From Misgurnus anguillicaudatus (lineage: Eukaryota > Chordata > Actinopteri > Cypriniformes > Cobitidae), in assembly GCF_027580225.2 (NCBI RefSeq), contig NC_073352.2, positions 1,366,501 through 1,430,500 of the forward strand: a stretch of DNA of 64,000 nucleotides, in the 5' to 3' direction. The notes below the pieces were generated by a model. That model was not told the origin of the DNA and did no database searches. It saw nothing but the letters and a program-made list of their open reading frames with translations. How positions within the stretch are numbered: the stretch's first letter is position 1; each line of letters opens with the position of its first letter. Made by a program: the position numbers and the translations under genes. Below, piece after piece: positions 44,353 through 57,050 of this stretch.

Positions 44353-44560
44353 AGGGGACATTCCATGAAAATCAGAAAATCAGAAAAATAGCAACCCTGT
44401 AACTTTGTTTTGGTAAGGCTCTCTCTGCAAGCATGTGAATAAATAGGTCATGCGGATTTCGCTCCCCCCATGATGCAGGTAAGGGCTCTTATTATAATGA
44501 TACCGCCCCTTCAACTGCGCTATCCAACCATGACGCTACCTCGAGTGCGAGGTGGGTTTT
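44353..44560 (+). mobile_element. Kolobok-type element, partial second copy
   Basis: Begins AGGGGACATTCCATGAA after TTAA (44349-44352) and follows 19935-20180 closely (GCAAGCATGTGAATAAATAGG, CCATGACGCTACCTCGAGTG), with a short internal deletion. It diverges after about 44545. A matching right end was not located, so the true extent is unknown. Confidence 0.65.
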
Positions 44561-46215
44561 ATGGCTCAACAGTTTATAAAAAATTATTTGTTTTTTGGCT
44601 TGTTAGCTGTACATATTGTCACACAGCAGCTTTTAGGCATTATTCTGTTTTTTGTTATAAGCCAGAAATGACAAGGAGGCGGCCTCTCGCAATACAAAGT
44701 CAATGGAGACGGTTGGATTGCTTTCCCCCCCGGTGGGCGTGGTTTTCAGGTTATGACGCGCTGCGCTCTGTCTCTATGGATGGCACTCATTTGTTTATGA
44801 CAACCAGATTGAAACGCCTCATTGAAAGAGACGGGCGACACACAGCGATAACATCGCTGTCTGTCTGAATGTGGCTTTAGCTTATAGCTAACGTTACTGT
44901 CAGCCTGTTATATCGACAAATTAATGCGCGATTGTTTTGTTAAATATATTGATGTTTGTATATGTGGAACTAGTTAAATAAAAGATATGGAAACGGAAGA
45001 CACCCCATTTAAATTTTGAGTGTTTATATATAAATTATTATTCAGAAGAATAAGAACATGATAAAAAGGTAAATTGCCTGAACTGAATTTCTTAAAGTAC
45101 TTCAGGGACACCCTTATCATTGTAAAAGAGTTCTGCAGTAGCAATCAGTGATGCGCGGGTCAATGTATAAACAACCCGCACCCGACCGATGTTTTCATCT
45201 AACACGCCCGCAACTCGGACCGCAAAGAAAAAAATGTAGATATTATACCCGACCCGCTTCCTGGCCCGCATTTCTTAAAGTAGTAATTGTTTAATAATTG
45301 CAGGGTCCGGGACTTCTCAGGTTTTGACTGTCTGTGTTCCGGTACCTATTTGCATGTGCATCCCCCACCTCACGTATAAAACAACAAAACATAATATACT
45401 ATGCCTATATTAAAATTAAAATATATAAAAAATATATTATGCACATTTTTAAGTTGCACATCGTTTATAGTTTTCTTAAGTGGGATTCGGATGTGAAAAG
45501 CGCTGCATAATGTACGTGCCTTTAGTCTAACCATTAAAACTTAACTAAATTAAAAAATAAGAGGTGATATATAGCTTTAGCCTACATAAATGCTTATTGC
45601 TTTAATATCGCGAGTTCCTCTTCAGCTTTTCTTGCTGTTATGTTTATAATAGTTCATTGTTCAGAGTTCATATTGATGATCTTACAGTCCATTTAAAAAT
45701 TTTCTTACAAACTGACTCTATTCGTCAGAAAAACACAATTTAATTTTTTTCCTTTACCTGCCGTCGCTGTTCTCTGTGCGTGTCCTCTGTCAAAGTAGCC
45801 TATTAAAATTAATATGAAGTTGATTTTTAAAAGTCGTAAGCACACCGCAAATCAAACGTGCTGCTACATTATGCTCTAAATGCGCGTGTAAATTTAATTT
45901 CTGGGCACTGCGAGGCTGATTTTTGAAAAGTAAGTGATATAGGCTACTCACTGCATGTTTTGACATTCGGCAGCATATGCATTAATGAGATGCACGGTGT
46001 TGCTTTTAATGTTCTTTTTAATTCATATTCACAAAACCTAACAACAAAACATTGATTATAATTACGAGACAAATTATTTGAAAGAAATTCGTTTTAAAGT
46101 AGCCAACAAAACTTAAATTAAACTCGTAATAAGCTAATTAAATTTAAACAAAACAACATTACAACAATATTTAAACCCAAAAATACTCAAACATTAACAT
46201 AAAACAGACATTAGG
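44561..46215. other. Unassigned sequence, probably TE debris
   Basis: Contains an open frame (to 44868) without a known domain, and a hAT-like start CAGTGATGCGCGGGT near 45147 with C/G-rich ACCCGCACCCGACC words but no partner end. After 45400 it is AT-rich with nothing recognisable. Confidence 0.4.
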
Positions 46216-47235
46216 ATACATGTTAAACGCTGATGACTCACAATTGTATATCCCATTAAAATCCAATGCCTCTTTACAGCCCCTATTAAATTGCCTTGAC
46301 AGCATTAAGACATGGATGATAAATAACTTTCTCCAAATGAACCGTGACAAAACTGAGGTCATTATTTTTGGTCCACAAAAAAATCGCACCGGTCTGAGAA
46401 ATAATTTGGGCCCTTATTCATCTTATGTAAAGCCCTCAGTAAAAAATTTGGGGGTCATCTTTGATTCTGAGCTCAATTTTGAGAAACAAATTAGTACTGT
46501 TGTCAAGAACAGTTTTTATCAATTACGAACTATCTCCAAATTGAAACCAACGCTAAACTTTAAGGATCTAGAAAAGGTAATACATGTATTTATCTCATCT
46601 CGATTAGATTACTGTAATTCTCTTTATGTTGGTCTTCCACACTCCTCTTTAAATCGTCTACAGTTAGTTCAAAATGCAGCCGCTAGGCTCTTGTCAGGTA
46701 AGAAAAAGTTTGATCACATATCGCCAGTGCTAGCCTCTCTACACTGGCTTCCAGTTAATTTTAGAATACAGTTTAAAGTTCTTTTAACTGTTTTTAAAGC
46801 TCTTAACGGTAAAACACCCGATTATATTGCAGAAATCATTCACCCTTACACAGCACCCAGATCTCTTAGGTCCAACGATCTATCTCTTCTCTGTGTCCCT
46901 CGCTCAAGGCTTAAATCTAAAGGGGATAGAGCTTTTGCTACGGTTGCGCCCGTTCTCTGGAACCAGCTTCCACTCAGTATAAAAAACGCATCATTTATTG
47001 GGGTTTTTAAAAAACAACTTAAAACTCATCTCTATCGTAAGGCCTTTCCTGCTGAGTCTTAATTATTTTTTTTTTTCTCTTTCTTTCTGCTTTCATGGTT
47101 TTATTTTACTTATTATGAAGTGCTTTTTTATTATTTATTGTGTATTGACTTCCTGTTAGGTATCTGTACAGCACTTTGGTCAGCTAGAGCTGAATTTAAA
47201 TGTGCTTTATAAATAAACTTACTACTTACTTACTT
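46216..47235 (+). pseudogene. 5'-truncated CR1/L2-type LINE
   Basis: The 280-codon frame 46220-47062 begins in the RT catalytic box (ADDSQLYI). It continues with the C-terminal RT blocks INNFLQMNRDKTEVI, VKNLGVIFDSEL, SSRLDYCNSLYVGL, LHWLPVNFRIQFK, VLWNQLP and ends at a natural stop. The 3' UTR ends in a TTTATAAATAAACTTACT tail with ACTT repeats, the expected LINE tail. The coding part shows no breaks, so the insertion is fairly young although dead on arrival through 5' truncation. It is a different LINE family from that at 27728-36208 (different tail and residues). Confidence 0.87.
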
Positions 47236-47452
47236 TAAAATAATCTGTAGTTTGTTGGTAGATGTTTATTGGGCAAAACCTCCGTTGCAAACCTCTATTT
47301 ACCAGAATAAATCATTTTTACTTTGAAATTGATGCGTTGTCACGTTAAAATCAGCTGTTCGTTTAGGTTCCGTCTATGTTCATTTACACTGCAGCACAAC
47401 CCCGGATTTCTCAAACTAAAACAGGGTCTGCAGCGTTTACGAATGACTCTGT

Positions 47453-48006
47453 TTATAAGGTTCGACTGTTCCAGTTGTTTTAAACTTCTTAATGATTCCT
47501 TTGACTGTAAATACGGGCAAGTTAAGGTGAGTGGCTATTTTCTTGTAGCCATTGGCTGACTTATGAAGGTCGACACACATCTGCCTTACTTGAATGGTGT
47601 GTTCTATTGTCTTTGCCATGATGACAAATGGGTAAGAGAATTAGACCTCTTTATCACGTCATATTTATACTCCAGGGAAACAGGAAGTCATGAATTACTA
47701 ATTAAAACTTCCTAGATACCCTGACCAACTTTAGCAACTACAGAAAAATATATTTAAAACATTTGTTTTATTATTTTTTATAGGAATTGTTAGGGGTGCC
47801 AATAATTGTGGAACAGGTGATTTTATAATATTTTTTTTTTTCCTAATTTGTGGACTTTTAAAAAATTATTATTAACTAAAGGGTATATTTTTCAAAATGT
47901 TTCTGTTAGAGATTATGCTTCTGCAAAAAAAAGAAAGAATTAATTTGATCGCTTTTAACTTTTTTTTAATCTTAAACAGGGGGGCCAATAATTGTGGAGG
48001 GCACTG
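47453..48006 (-). pseudogene. Tc1/mariner transposon fragment
   Basis: A 3' terminus (minus-strand start) CAGTGCCCTCCACAATTATTGG ends at 48006 with TA at 48007-48008. The transposase N-terminus MAKTIEHTIQVRQMCVDLHK ... HLNLPVFTVKGIIKKF (47619-47453) is the helix-turn-helix of fish Tc1 transposases that bind the TIR. The protein reading departs from the family after TGTVEP, so the remainder of the transposon, including the catalytic DDE domain and the second TIR, is missing. Confidence 0.82.
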
Positions 48007-48008
48007 TA

Positions 48009-48957
48009 ACAAGTTAAAGGTGTCTTTGAATGGTTGTCATTAGTGTTTAACATTTTGAGTGAGTTTTGAACAACAAAACTGTATTTTAAGTACTCGTGAA
48101 TGTAACACGTAACTGTCTTGAAAGTTCCTTTCAAAAACAAAGATTGCTATTTCACACAGAGAAAAAAAATGCAATTATGTTGTAACTTGAATTTTAATGG
48201 TAAACAACTATTTGAGAGTAACGTGAGTTCAGTAATGCACACAGAGTTCGCGGGTGTCCACCATTTTGTTTAAAGTGAATGTTGCCATGGTGATAGTGTT
48301 AATAATTGAAATGTAAATGAGATCATATGTTTGTGTATGAAACAAGAGTAAGGAAATATGACATAAAATAACTCATATGATGTTGAGGTGGTTTTGAGCA
48401 TATAATTAGTGCTTAAATAGACAATTTATGGTTTCTAAAAGAATGTTTAAGAGACAAAAGATAATCTAATGTGAAATGATAATCTAATGTGTGTAACAGA
48501 TGGCTCGGAGTCAGATCGAGGCCAATGGGCATCTGGATCATAGCAGCTCTAAAATTGTGACTTTAGATAACCCTTTCTCCTGATAACACAATCACCCAGA
48601 TCTCTATCACCTATCAAGGTTGTAAAATGGGCAACAATTAGAACAAATGCAGTCTTCAAAGGAGGTTCAAAGGAATTCCACCAGAGAAACCTGAGAGCCG
48701 ATCGAATGACAATCGCCAGAGACACAGCAGGGGGGGCAAGGACTATATGTCTCTGATAAAACCACGTTTAAAGATCACAATGAGCTGTTTAAATGTATTT
48801 TTTTTTATATCCCTTTACTGCATGATCATGTATATGTGATGTAACTGTGTGTTAACACTTTAGTTAGATTTTGTTCACTGTAGCATGGTTCATATCTTAG
48901 ATATGAAATTATTATTCAACGTGATCTTAAACCCATGTCTTGTCTAGTATCAAATTA
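48009..48957. other. Unassigned sequence
   Basis: No coding frame or repeat boundary recognised between the Tc1 fragment and the next element. Confidence 0.45.
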
Positions 48958-49419
48958 ATCTACTTGGTGACGCTTTGGAATGCGGATCCGGTGTTGATGA
49001 GTGGCTGCACAGGAACAAATCAGTAATGCAGTATTAACAATCTAGGAACTACTGTTAACTAACAAGAAACTCTGATTAACAAATTGGTAAGTAATAGCAC
49101 ACAGATGAATGTGGTAGTTCACTATTAACTAATCAATAACTACTATTTGTTCATACTTCCCAAAGAACTACTGAGAAGTTTTATAATTCATGCAAACTAA
49201 ACGACAACTAATACCAATGGCTAACACTACATTAACACGTTTACTACTTTACTTTACTTTATTATTAAACAAATACACAAGACTGTTTACATTATCAATA
49301 GGTAATAGCAGACTTGTTCTCATTTAAAGACTACTGGAACTTATAGATTCGTCAACCATCTAAATGCCATATATACATACAGTGTGTGCAAAAGACTACC
49401 TAGTCTCACAAAGTTTCGT

Positions 49420-49530
49420 GATATAGTCACGTATTTTTTTATTCTTTTTTTTCGTGATATTATCACAAATTTCCGCATTTTTTCGTGATCCTATAACGAG
49501 TTCCTGTTTTTGTGTGATTATCACGTATTG
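49420..49530. repeat. Cluster of TCGTGATAT-type palindromes
   Basis: Four imperfect palindromes in about 110 bp: TCGTGATATAGTCACG, TCGTGATATTATCACA, TCGTGATCCTATAACG and TGTGATTATCACG, separated by short T-rich spacers. They lie just inside the left inverted arm of the 48966-53431 element. Confidence 0.75.
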
Positions 49531-50020
49531 GTTACTCAACTGCTTTTTCCTATTTTTAATGCATTGTCGCTTCGGTATTGGTTGCGCCTAGTAGGCGTGG
49601 TTATGCTGAAGTATCGAGACTCGCATGCTCGGAGAGAAATAACGCGCAATCCGCTGTGGCAATGGAGGAAGGTACATGTGCTGTCTTTCTAAAGTTTGTA
49701 ATATCACAGATTGATGGCATAACCGGTGAATAAATAAAAGAGTGATGAGCGAAGAGTAGTTTTCGGGTTGGTTTGACTATAGGTGGTGTATGATTGCATC
49801 TGAGTTTGCGGATGTATGACGAGTCCAATGATGTGCCTCAATAAAGATTGTAAGTCACTCTTGCTTATTATTCAGTCTTATCTTATTATCTGAAGTATTG
49901 TCGGGTATATTGTTGTAAGTATTTATTCAGATTGGATAACATAGCTGCAATGTTATATATATTTATACATCAGATGCGTGTCTCACATGTTTAACCTTTT
50001 AAGAGCAATATTATAAATAG

Positions 50021-51087
50021 TAGGGGTGGCACGGTTCATGAAAAAAATCCGAACCGTTCGGTTCGCTTGTCTCGGTTCGGATTGCGTGTGTGTCGTACGG
50101 TTCAACGGTTCATGGCATGCGCAATGTATGTAGCCTCGTGCCCTGTATGTGACCTCAGATAGCGTGTTCCCCTTTCGCGAATAGCGCGAAAGAAGAGGTG
50201 ACTGCTGTGGAGAGTGAGTGCTGCCGGTCATGTTACGTGTAGAAATGGCAAGAGGGAGAGAAAAAGAAGTCTGCACGCAGTTGGAGGATGCGCCAGCGTC
50301 GTATTAGTTTGGTGTGTGGAAACATTTTTTATTTCATGTTACCTATGATGACAGCGGAAATAAAACAATAGATACAGCCACACGCGACAGCCTTCTCTCC
50401 GACCATTTATCTAATCTGAGGTAATGAACACTGTTTTACGTCTTTTCGTATTGATAAAACGAAAGCGGCTGATTTCCGCATAGTTTCATTTTGCTAGCGT
50501 GTGAAAGTTGCGCGATCTTATTTCATAAACTGCCCCTTAAAGTAACAGTTAATCAAGACAGAAATCGTCAAAAGTGGACAAAAGAGACGGATTTAAATAT
50601 TACAGGTGTAAACGTTATGTTTCTCTCTCGTTCATATTCTCTCTGCAGTATTTAAGCAGCCTCTCAGTGATAAATCTTAAAGCGACACTAAAGTTGGCAT
50701 TTTGATAAATGCAAGTTATCTTTGTGTGCTACAAATGCACACAAAGTTCATGTAGATGGCAATACACATTCTCTTTTTTGCCAAATAAATGAAAAGCATG
50801 TTGAAATCATCAATGTCTTCCCTCTCGCTGTGTCAAAATCTCGCCTGGCTTTCCTCAGGGATGTTCCCAATAATGTGCTTAAAGTCAAATTCAGTTTGTG
50901 CATGATTACATGATATAACTTTTTTTAATACTGTATCCTAAATTATGGATAATTAATACATTAATAAGATAATAAATTTCTGGAGTGTTAAAAAAAATAA
51001 CAACAAGAACCGTACTGAACCGAGAACCGTGACCATAGAACCGTGATACGAACCGAACCGAGGGTTTTGTGAACCGTGCCACCCCTA
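50021..51087. mobile_element. hAT-type element, TAGGGGTGGCACGGTTCA termini
   Basis: Inverted termini TAGGGGTGGCACGGTTCA and TGAACCGTGCCACCCCTA are perfect over 18 bp, and the sub-terminal CCGAACCG/CGGTTCGG words recur in both orientations. The flanking octamers (ATAAATAG and ATAATTAT) match only partly. A 63-codon frame near 50722 has no known domain. Confidence 0.85.
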
Positions 51088-52540
51088 ATAATTATGTATG
51101 TTGCTAAAAAAATTTAAAATGGTTAAATGCTAAAAGTAGTTGATCAGATAGAAAGAGCTTGAAAAAAGCTTTTAAATGAGACCAAGATCATATTATGGGT
51201 TCAAGAATAACAAAATACTGGTAATTTGAAACTCGAAAATCATCACTTTATTTTGTCCCATGTTTTCCATTAAAATTCTAGAAAATGTGTGACTGAATCA
51301 TGAAAATTTTAAAATTTTTGCTATAACTTTTTACATTTTTGAGATTTTGACCTGAATCTTTCAGGATAAGCTGTTTGATATATCCTACATATTCTACTTG
51401 TGAAAAGTCAGATATATAATAAAACAAACCACTAATTACACTAAATAACACTCTTTATTCAGTCTATATATACAGACATCTACTACATGGCTATACGGCT
51501 GCTTTCCATTCTTTACCATTCAAGCAGATTTTGGTAGAGGTAAAACCACCTGTGGTAGTCGTTCAAATTTATTAAAATTTCGTTCACTTGTAGTTTAGCA
51601 ATTATGTCTTTACAATGTCTTTACAATTTCAAGAATGTCTTTACTCAACTTCAGCAAAAACAACGACGATTTTACAAACAACAGACTTTGGCGAGCTCGC
51701 ACGGCCAGTAGTTAAACATGAAAGGTGGTGACTGAAAACGAAAAGGTACCTATGCTTCTTCCGGTGATGTTAACGATAAAAACTCAGAAATTTCGCCATC
51801 AACAAACCAACAGAGCCTTTACTTTCCACATCACCGCGCACCGCCTGAGGAAATCTTGAGTTTCGTTGAACGGAACCAAAAAGTCAGCCGCGACAGCGGA
51901 GTTAGCAACATACCTATTATAAAGTAACGATTCTCTTACAAATGGCGCTTTATCTGTTTTATTCTAGAAACACATTACACACACACACCGACATACGTCA
52001 CGAGCAACAACAGAATATCATCGCAATGAACTCCAATCCCTTCATTTACAAAGCAACGCGTCTGAGGTACACCTATTCAACTCTACACGTGAGGATTTCC
52101 GGATTTCCACCATACTGAGGAGCATCTCTATTTCAACTCAACGGGTTACATCAAGTAGACATTCCCTGAAACTATTGGGACTTTGCTATTAATCATTGAT
52201 CTTGCTTTTCATTATTCATTACCAGATCTCCAATTAATATTTTTTTATCTAACTTTGTTATTTCTGTATTATTATGCAGGATTACACTTTGTTTTGTTCA
52301 TTTATCTGAATGCTTTATTATGCTCAATGATTCATATTTTAAATACACTGATACACTTGAGAAATTGTACATTGTGACTCTGGCTCTTTACTGTCTTCGT
52401 GGTCCCTGGGCATTGGTTATTTGCCCTAAGGTGATTATTACCGGAATATTAAGTAGTGCATTGTACAGTCTGCCAAACACATATATATTTTTTGATAATA
52501 ATTTTATAATCACTGTTTTATGTATGATTTGAATCAGTGT
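51088..52540. other. Interior of the long-TIR transposon, unassigned
   Basis: AT-rich with short ORFs only. No transposase motif seen. Confidence 0.4.
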
Positions 52541-52544
52541 TCTA

Positions 52545-52890
52545 AAGTGAAGATCACTGTAACACACTAGCAATTACTTTAGAATGATGTAGTAACACTT
52601 GAGTCATTACTAGGGGGTTACCATGATCTTCACTTTAGAATACTGATCCCAAAAATTAGTAATTACTTTAGAATGATGTAGTAACACTTGAGTCATTACT
52701 AGCGGGTTACCATGATCTTCACTTTAGAATACTGATCCCAAAAAATAGTAATTACTTTAGAATGATGTAGTAACACTTGAGTCATTACTAGCGGGTTACC
52801 ATGATCTTCACTTTAGAATACTGATCCCAAAAAATAGTAATTACTTTAGAATGATGTAGTAACACTTGAGTCATTACTAGCGGGTTACCG
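52545..52890. repeat. 89-90-bp tandem repeat, four copies
   Basis: AATTACTTTAGAATGATGTAG recurs at about 52572, 52661, 52751 and 52840 with almost no divergence. Each unit contains CTTCACTTTAGAATACTGATCC, which resembles the terminal ACACTTTAGAATACGGATCC of the surrounding transposon, so these are sub-terminal repeats. Confidence 0.9.
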
Positions 52891-53444
52891 TTATTCATAT
52901 AGTAGTTAATGGAAAGCTAATCTTAAAGTGGATAATCTTAACCATTCACAGACTATTCACATATTAGCTTGAAGCCATACATAAAACATATTTTTTGACA
53001 GGTAAGAAAAAAAATCACTGTATAGGCATTTGGATGGTTGATGAATCTATAAGTTCTAGTAGTCGTTCAATGATTCAATGAGAACAAGTCTGCTTTTACC
53101 TATTGATAATGATAAAATAAACAGTTTTGTGTATTAGTTTACAGTAGTAAATGTGTTAATGTTGTGTTAGTCATTTGTCCTATATTAGTTATCGTTTAGT
53201 TTTGCGTGAATTATGAAACTTCTCAGTAGTTCTTTAGGAAGTATGAAAAAATAGTAGTTACTGATAAGTTAATAGTGAACTACCACATTCATCTGTGTGC
53301 TATTACTTACCAGTTCGTTAATCAGAGTTTTGTGTTAGTTAACAGTAGTTACTAGATTAATATTGTTTAATTACTCATTTGTTCCTGTGCAGTTATTCAT
53401 TAATAATGGATCCGTATTCTAAAGTGTTACCATCTACTTTTTAT

Positions 53445-54559
53445 TTCCTAATCATTGCTATGCATCATATTACCATAAACCGCATCAATGTCATTTAATA
53501 TTGATTTGAAGAGTTATGGAAACAAACTTTTATCATTATGCAATTACGCAAATGTGATGTCTGAAAGAACAAAGGCTTGTTTCCCGCGCGATCGAACACT
53601 TCGCACATTGGTCATTCACCTAAAATGGGCTGGGCGCGTGAAAGGTCAAAACGGCCTATCGCCCAAGCCATCATCGCTCAGTTTGCTCAGTTGCTCAGTA
53701 GCTCAGTAAGTCGCCCAGCGGCTCAGGAGCGCTCAGTTACTCAGGTAACCCGTCAGCGCAGTTTGGAAACTCGCTGAGACTCACCCAGAGTCCCTTGGAT
53801 TCATCATCTTTTCTCTGAGCCCTGTCTCTTCGGGACAGTCTTTCCTGGCTTTGCGCTAGAGTTCGGAAAACCACGCGGACCAATCCGCCCTACGAAACAA
53901 CTTAAAGGACTCCTTCATCTTACACGAACACACCTGGATTCTCTCTCTCTCTCCTTGCTTGCACCGCGCGCATCAGAAACTTCGCACCGCATCACAAAGA
54001 GCCAAATGCAAGTATAAACTTGTTTTACTCGCTGATGTTTAAGCTTTACCCCTTATAAAAATCAAGGCGCTCCTTAGAGATTTCCGATGGTTTGTGCAGA
54101 TGTTAAGCAATAGTGCTATTGACAATCTTTTACTCTCTCTCTAGCTTTTTCAGTCTTTTCTTTCTCATCTATGTTTTATGTTATTGTATGTGTGTATGTT
54201 TAGTTAGTCGTTATGTGTACTTTGTTTTATAGTTAATAAACCGGTTTTGCATTTTCACAATTGAATTGTTTCTGTGTTCAATGCTCATAAATTAAAGTCA
54301 CTATTTCTGCCTTTTGATCCAGCTACACGCTGCGAGTAGCACTATATCAATGAGAAGGTTCATTTCAAAGGCCATGAAATTAATATTTCTTAGACGTTAA
54401 TATACGATTATGGATATATGTCTTCGGTGGACGAACATATTAATTAATTGTTGTACCATGTGAAGGAGTTTTCCCCTCCCCTCCCATAGAGTTGGTTCGG
54501 TCCATAGCACGTCTTTTCCAAAACTTTTCTCCAGTAGGCTGGGCCGGCCCTACCGTAAC
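53445..54559 (+). other. Possible solo LTR (ends unresolved)
   Basis: A GC-richer transcript-like block is followed by AATAAA (54236) and a T-rich stretch, and ends GTAACA at 54559. This resembles the R-U5 end of a fish LTR. The left end and a target duplication were not found, so this remains a suggestion. A 73-codon open frame here (53488-53709) has no known domain. Confidence 0.3.
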
Positions 54560-55470
54560 AATACCCGTCTGAGACAAGCGTGCCGCACAAGCCCTGAAAA
54601 GTGAAGCCAAAACGTCTCGATCGCCCCCCAGTGACTGGTCCCAGTATAGGTCATAAAGCCCGCCTCCCCATGTTATTCAATGGGACTTGAGACCAACTAA
54701 ACAATTTTATTACACTTCAATTATCTTTTTTCCAAAGCTGGTTTCTGTCATTTACTGTAGTTTTTATCACGCTGATGTTAATTCAAATGTTTGTTTTTAA
54801 AATAGGTTTGTGTTTAGTTAGTTATTTAATGATATAAAAACGGTGGTGTCACGTCATGATTGACAGCTGTGATATCGTGTGATATGCGCATTCTACGAGA
54901 GCGAGGGCGGGTTTTGAGCCATTGGAGGAGGATGCTGCCAAAATGTGCCAAACGTACAGATTTATTTTCAAGAGGACAAACAAAAGTGACAACAGGTAAC
55001 TTAAAAGCCTAGTAATGGTTAACATTAGCAACGTAATTATTCGGCTAATACCTTTTTCAAACTATTTACAAGCCAACATTTTTTTAGTTAAAATATAGCC
55101 TTTTGTGTATAGGCTACATGCGAGACTTTGCAAATATTATGCAAGTAGCTTCTGAGCAGCAGATAAGCCAGTTCCCCACTGAAAACGAGGAGGCAATGAG
55201 TAAACAATATGAATTAAAGTTATTTAACCCTCAGGTTGTGTTCAGAACCCTATAACACCTTTTGTGTTCCCAGTCAAAAATGACCAGCCTAAAAAAAGCT
55301 TATAAATCACTTTTTATGCTATATATTTACCCAATATTGGATTCAATATTTTTTGTCAAACTGTTTTCTTTTTTAATTAGGACTGGGTTTTATATTTCTA
55401 TTTGCACCTGATTAATCATAGGTCTCATAGTATTAGCAATGCTAATAATGTATCAACCTTTCCTTGGGGA
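54560..55470. other. Unassigned sequence
   Basis: No gene recognised. A possible splice donor (CAACAGGTAAC) at about 55000 has no supported exon around it. Confidence 0.4.
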
Positions 55471-55474
55471 ATAG

Positions 55475-55705
55475 ACTCTAAAAAGGGCTGGGTTATTTTT
55501 GACCCATAATGGGTAAATAATGGACAGAACACACTGCTGGGTTAAAATTGACCCAATGGGTTGTTTTAATCCAACTGTTGGGTTATTATAATCCATGGTT
55601 GCATAACAACAACCCAACATTGGGTTATTTTTAACCCAGCATTTGTTCTGTCCAATATTTACCCATTATGGGTAAAAAATAACCCACCCTTTTTTAGAGT
55701 GTAGA
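55475..55705. mobile_element. Fold-back MITE, GGGTTATTTTTGACCC arms
   Basis: An almost perfect palindrome. The left arm ACTCTAAAAAGGGCTGGGTTATTTTTGACCCATAATGGG is mirrored by CCCATTATGGG ... AACCCACCC TTTTTTAGAGT. Each arm is about 100 bp around a small centre of AACCCAA/TTGGGTT words. Common fish MITE architecture, without coding capacity. A related single arm begins near 61026 (CACTCTAAAAAATCC). Confidence 0.82.
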
Positions 55706-57050
55706 GGAATATTTTTGTTAACTTCTCATCTTAAGTGAAATATTTTTTAACTTTTACCTTATTTGTTGAACCATTATATTAATAAAAACTATAGTAAGAG
55801 CTGAACTGTTACTTTATTTATCCAATTTTAAAAAAGTGCTAATATGGAAAAAGTGGGCCGGTCTTGGGCCTGAAACTCCCGGGCTGAAAAGTGGCCCCAC
55901 TCCGGCCCTGGTGTGTGTATATATACCCTTGTCTCTGCTATACTCACTGCCGGATCATTGTCGCTGATTCCATGTTTGTATCTGTTCTCAGTTTTAGTGT
56001 TCTTGTGTTTACTTACCTGCCCGTTGTTTGATTCTCGTGTTTTGTTTCTTGTTAAATGTTATTTATTCATCACGAATTCTGCACTTGCGTCCTTACTCCT
56101 GTTCCCAGTCGTCACACTCAAGTTACCTAAAAATATACTTTTTGCTCAGTTGCCATTGTTCTCTTTAGCCAGTAAACTATAGATTTAAAACAGTAAGTCT
56201 TAAATAAATGCAATGTCTTAAAATTAAACACTTGTTAATTGAGCTTATTGTCTCTCTTTTTCAGAGTACTATTAGGCTGAATCAAAACCTGCCAGACTAA
56301 AGTTGATTTTGCGGGAGAAAGATGGTGAAAACTCTGAATCATCTTGACATTCTTCAATGAGTAATTGTTCCATTTTAACGCAAATGCTGTACACTATGAA
56401 TGCTTTGAATAAACATATATTTTAAATATATTTATAACAAATTGTTTTGACTGTTTTAATCAGCTTTTATTTAATTGGAAACGTTTATTTCAAAAATAAT
56501 TTTGGATATGTTATCAGTTGAAGTCATCAATTCCCAAAATAGCACTCTTTAAGTTAACTGATCATAAACAAACTTGAAGTATACTGGTCACTGGTCTAGC
56601 TGCAGGTATGCTAAAGTATACAAAACATAATATACTTACCATATTCATTTTTACCAGGGTAGTTTTAAGAATTTTGGATTAGCCAAAAAATATAGATATA
56701 AAATGTATGCAAACAATCTATTCAAGGTATACTGAGTGTATGTTTGCAAGACACTCATAATACATTTGTAATGTACTTTTAACACAAATTAAACACATAA
56801 ATAAACTCTAAATTCACTTATCAAGCATGCATTTAGCACAAACAGCCATATGCTTAAATTGTACTAAGTACACTTGAAGTTATTTACTTTAGCACACAAA
56901 AGTACACCAAATACACCTAAAGTAAAATATATGAAGTAAAAAATGTGTTGTTCCGAAATAGCACTCTAAGAAAACTAATCAATAGCACACTTTAAATATA
57001 CTGGTCATTAGTGTGAGCGCAAGTATACTAAAGTATATCAAAATTAAACA
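55706..57050. other. Unassigned AT-rich sequence with CACTTAAGT words
   Basis: A possible 3' splice site (CTCTCTTTTTCAG, near 56265) is followed within 150 bp by AATAAA at 56410, which could be a terminal non-coding exon; there is no coding support. From about 56520 words such as AAGTATACTGGTCA and AGTACACTT mark the approach to the right arm. Confidence 0.4.

Larger units (their letters stand above)
48966..53431. mobile_element. 4.5-kb DNA transposon with about 400-bp inverted arms
   Basis: Left terminus GGTGACGCTTTGGAATGCGG and right terminus (read inverted) GGTAACACTTTAGAATACGG begin long inverted arms (48966-49380 and about 53010-53431). The perfect 8-bp duplication ATCTACTT flanks it at 48958-48965 and 53432-53439. 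Sub-terminal tandem repeats near the right arm repeat the terminal word. The termini resemble the arms at 43399 and 58249 (GGTAACACTTTA), so this is a related family. The interior contains a hAT element (50021-51087) and no transposase. Confidence 0.85.

Noticed and set aside
44470..44868. 132-codon plus ORF as a gene
   Set aside because: Its first third lies in the Kolobok-type repeat and the remainder has no domain or splice support.
45147..45275. hAT element starting CAGTGATGCGCGGGT
   Set aside because: Only one end was found; without the partner terminus and TSD I did not list it as an element.
54840..56430. Two-exon host gene (donor near 55000, acceptor near 56265, AATAAA at 56410)
   Set aside because: Splice-like words only; the implied coding text is short and unrecognisable, and the span contains a fold-back MITE.
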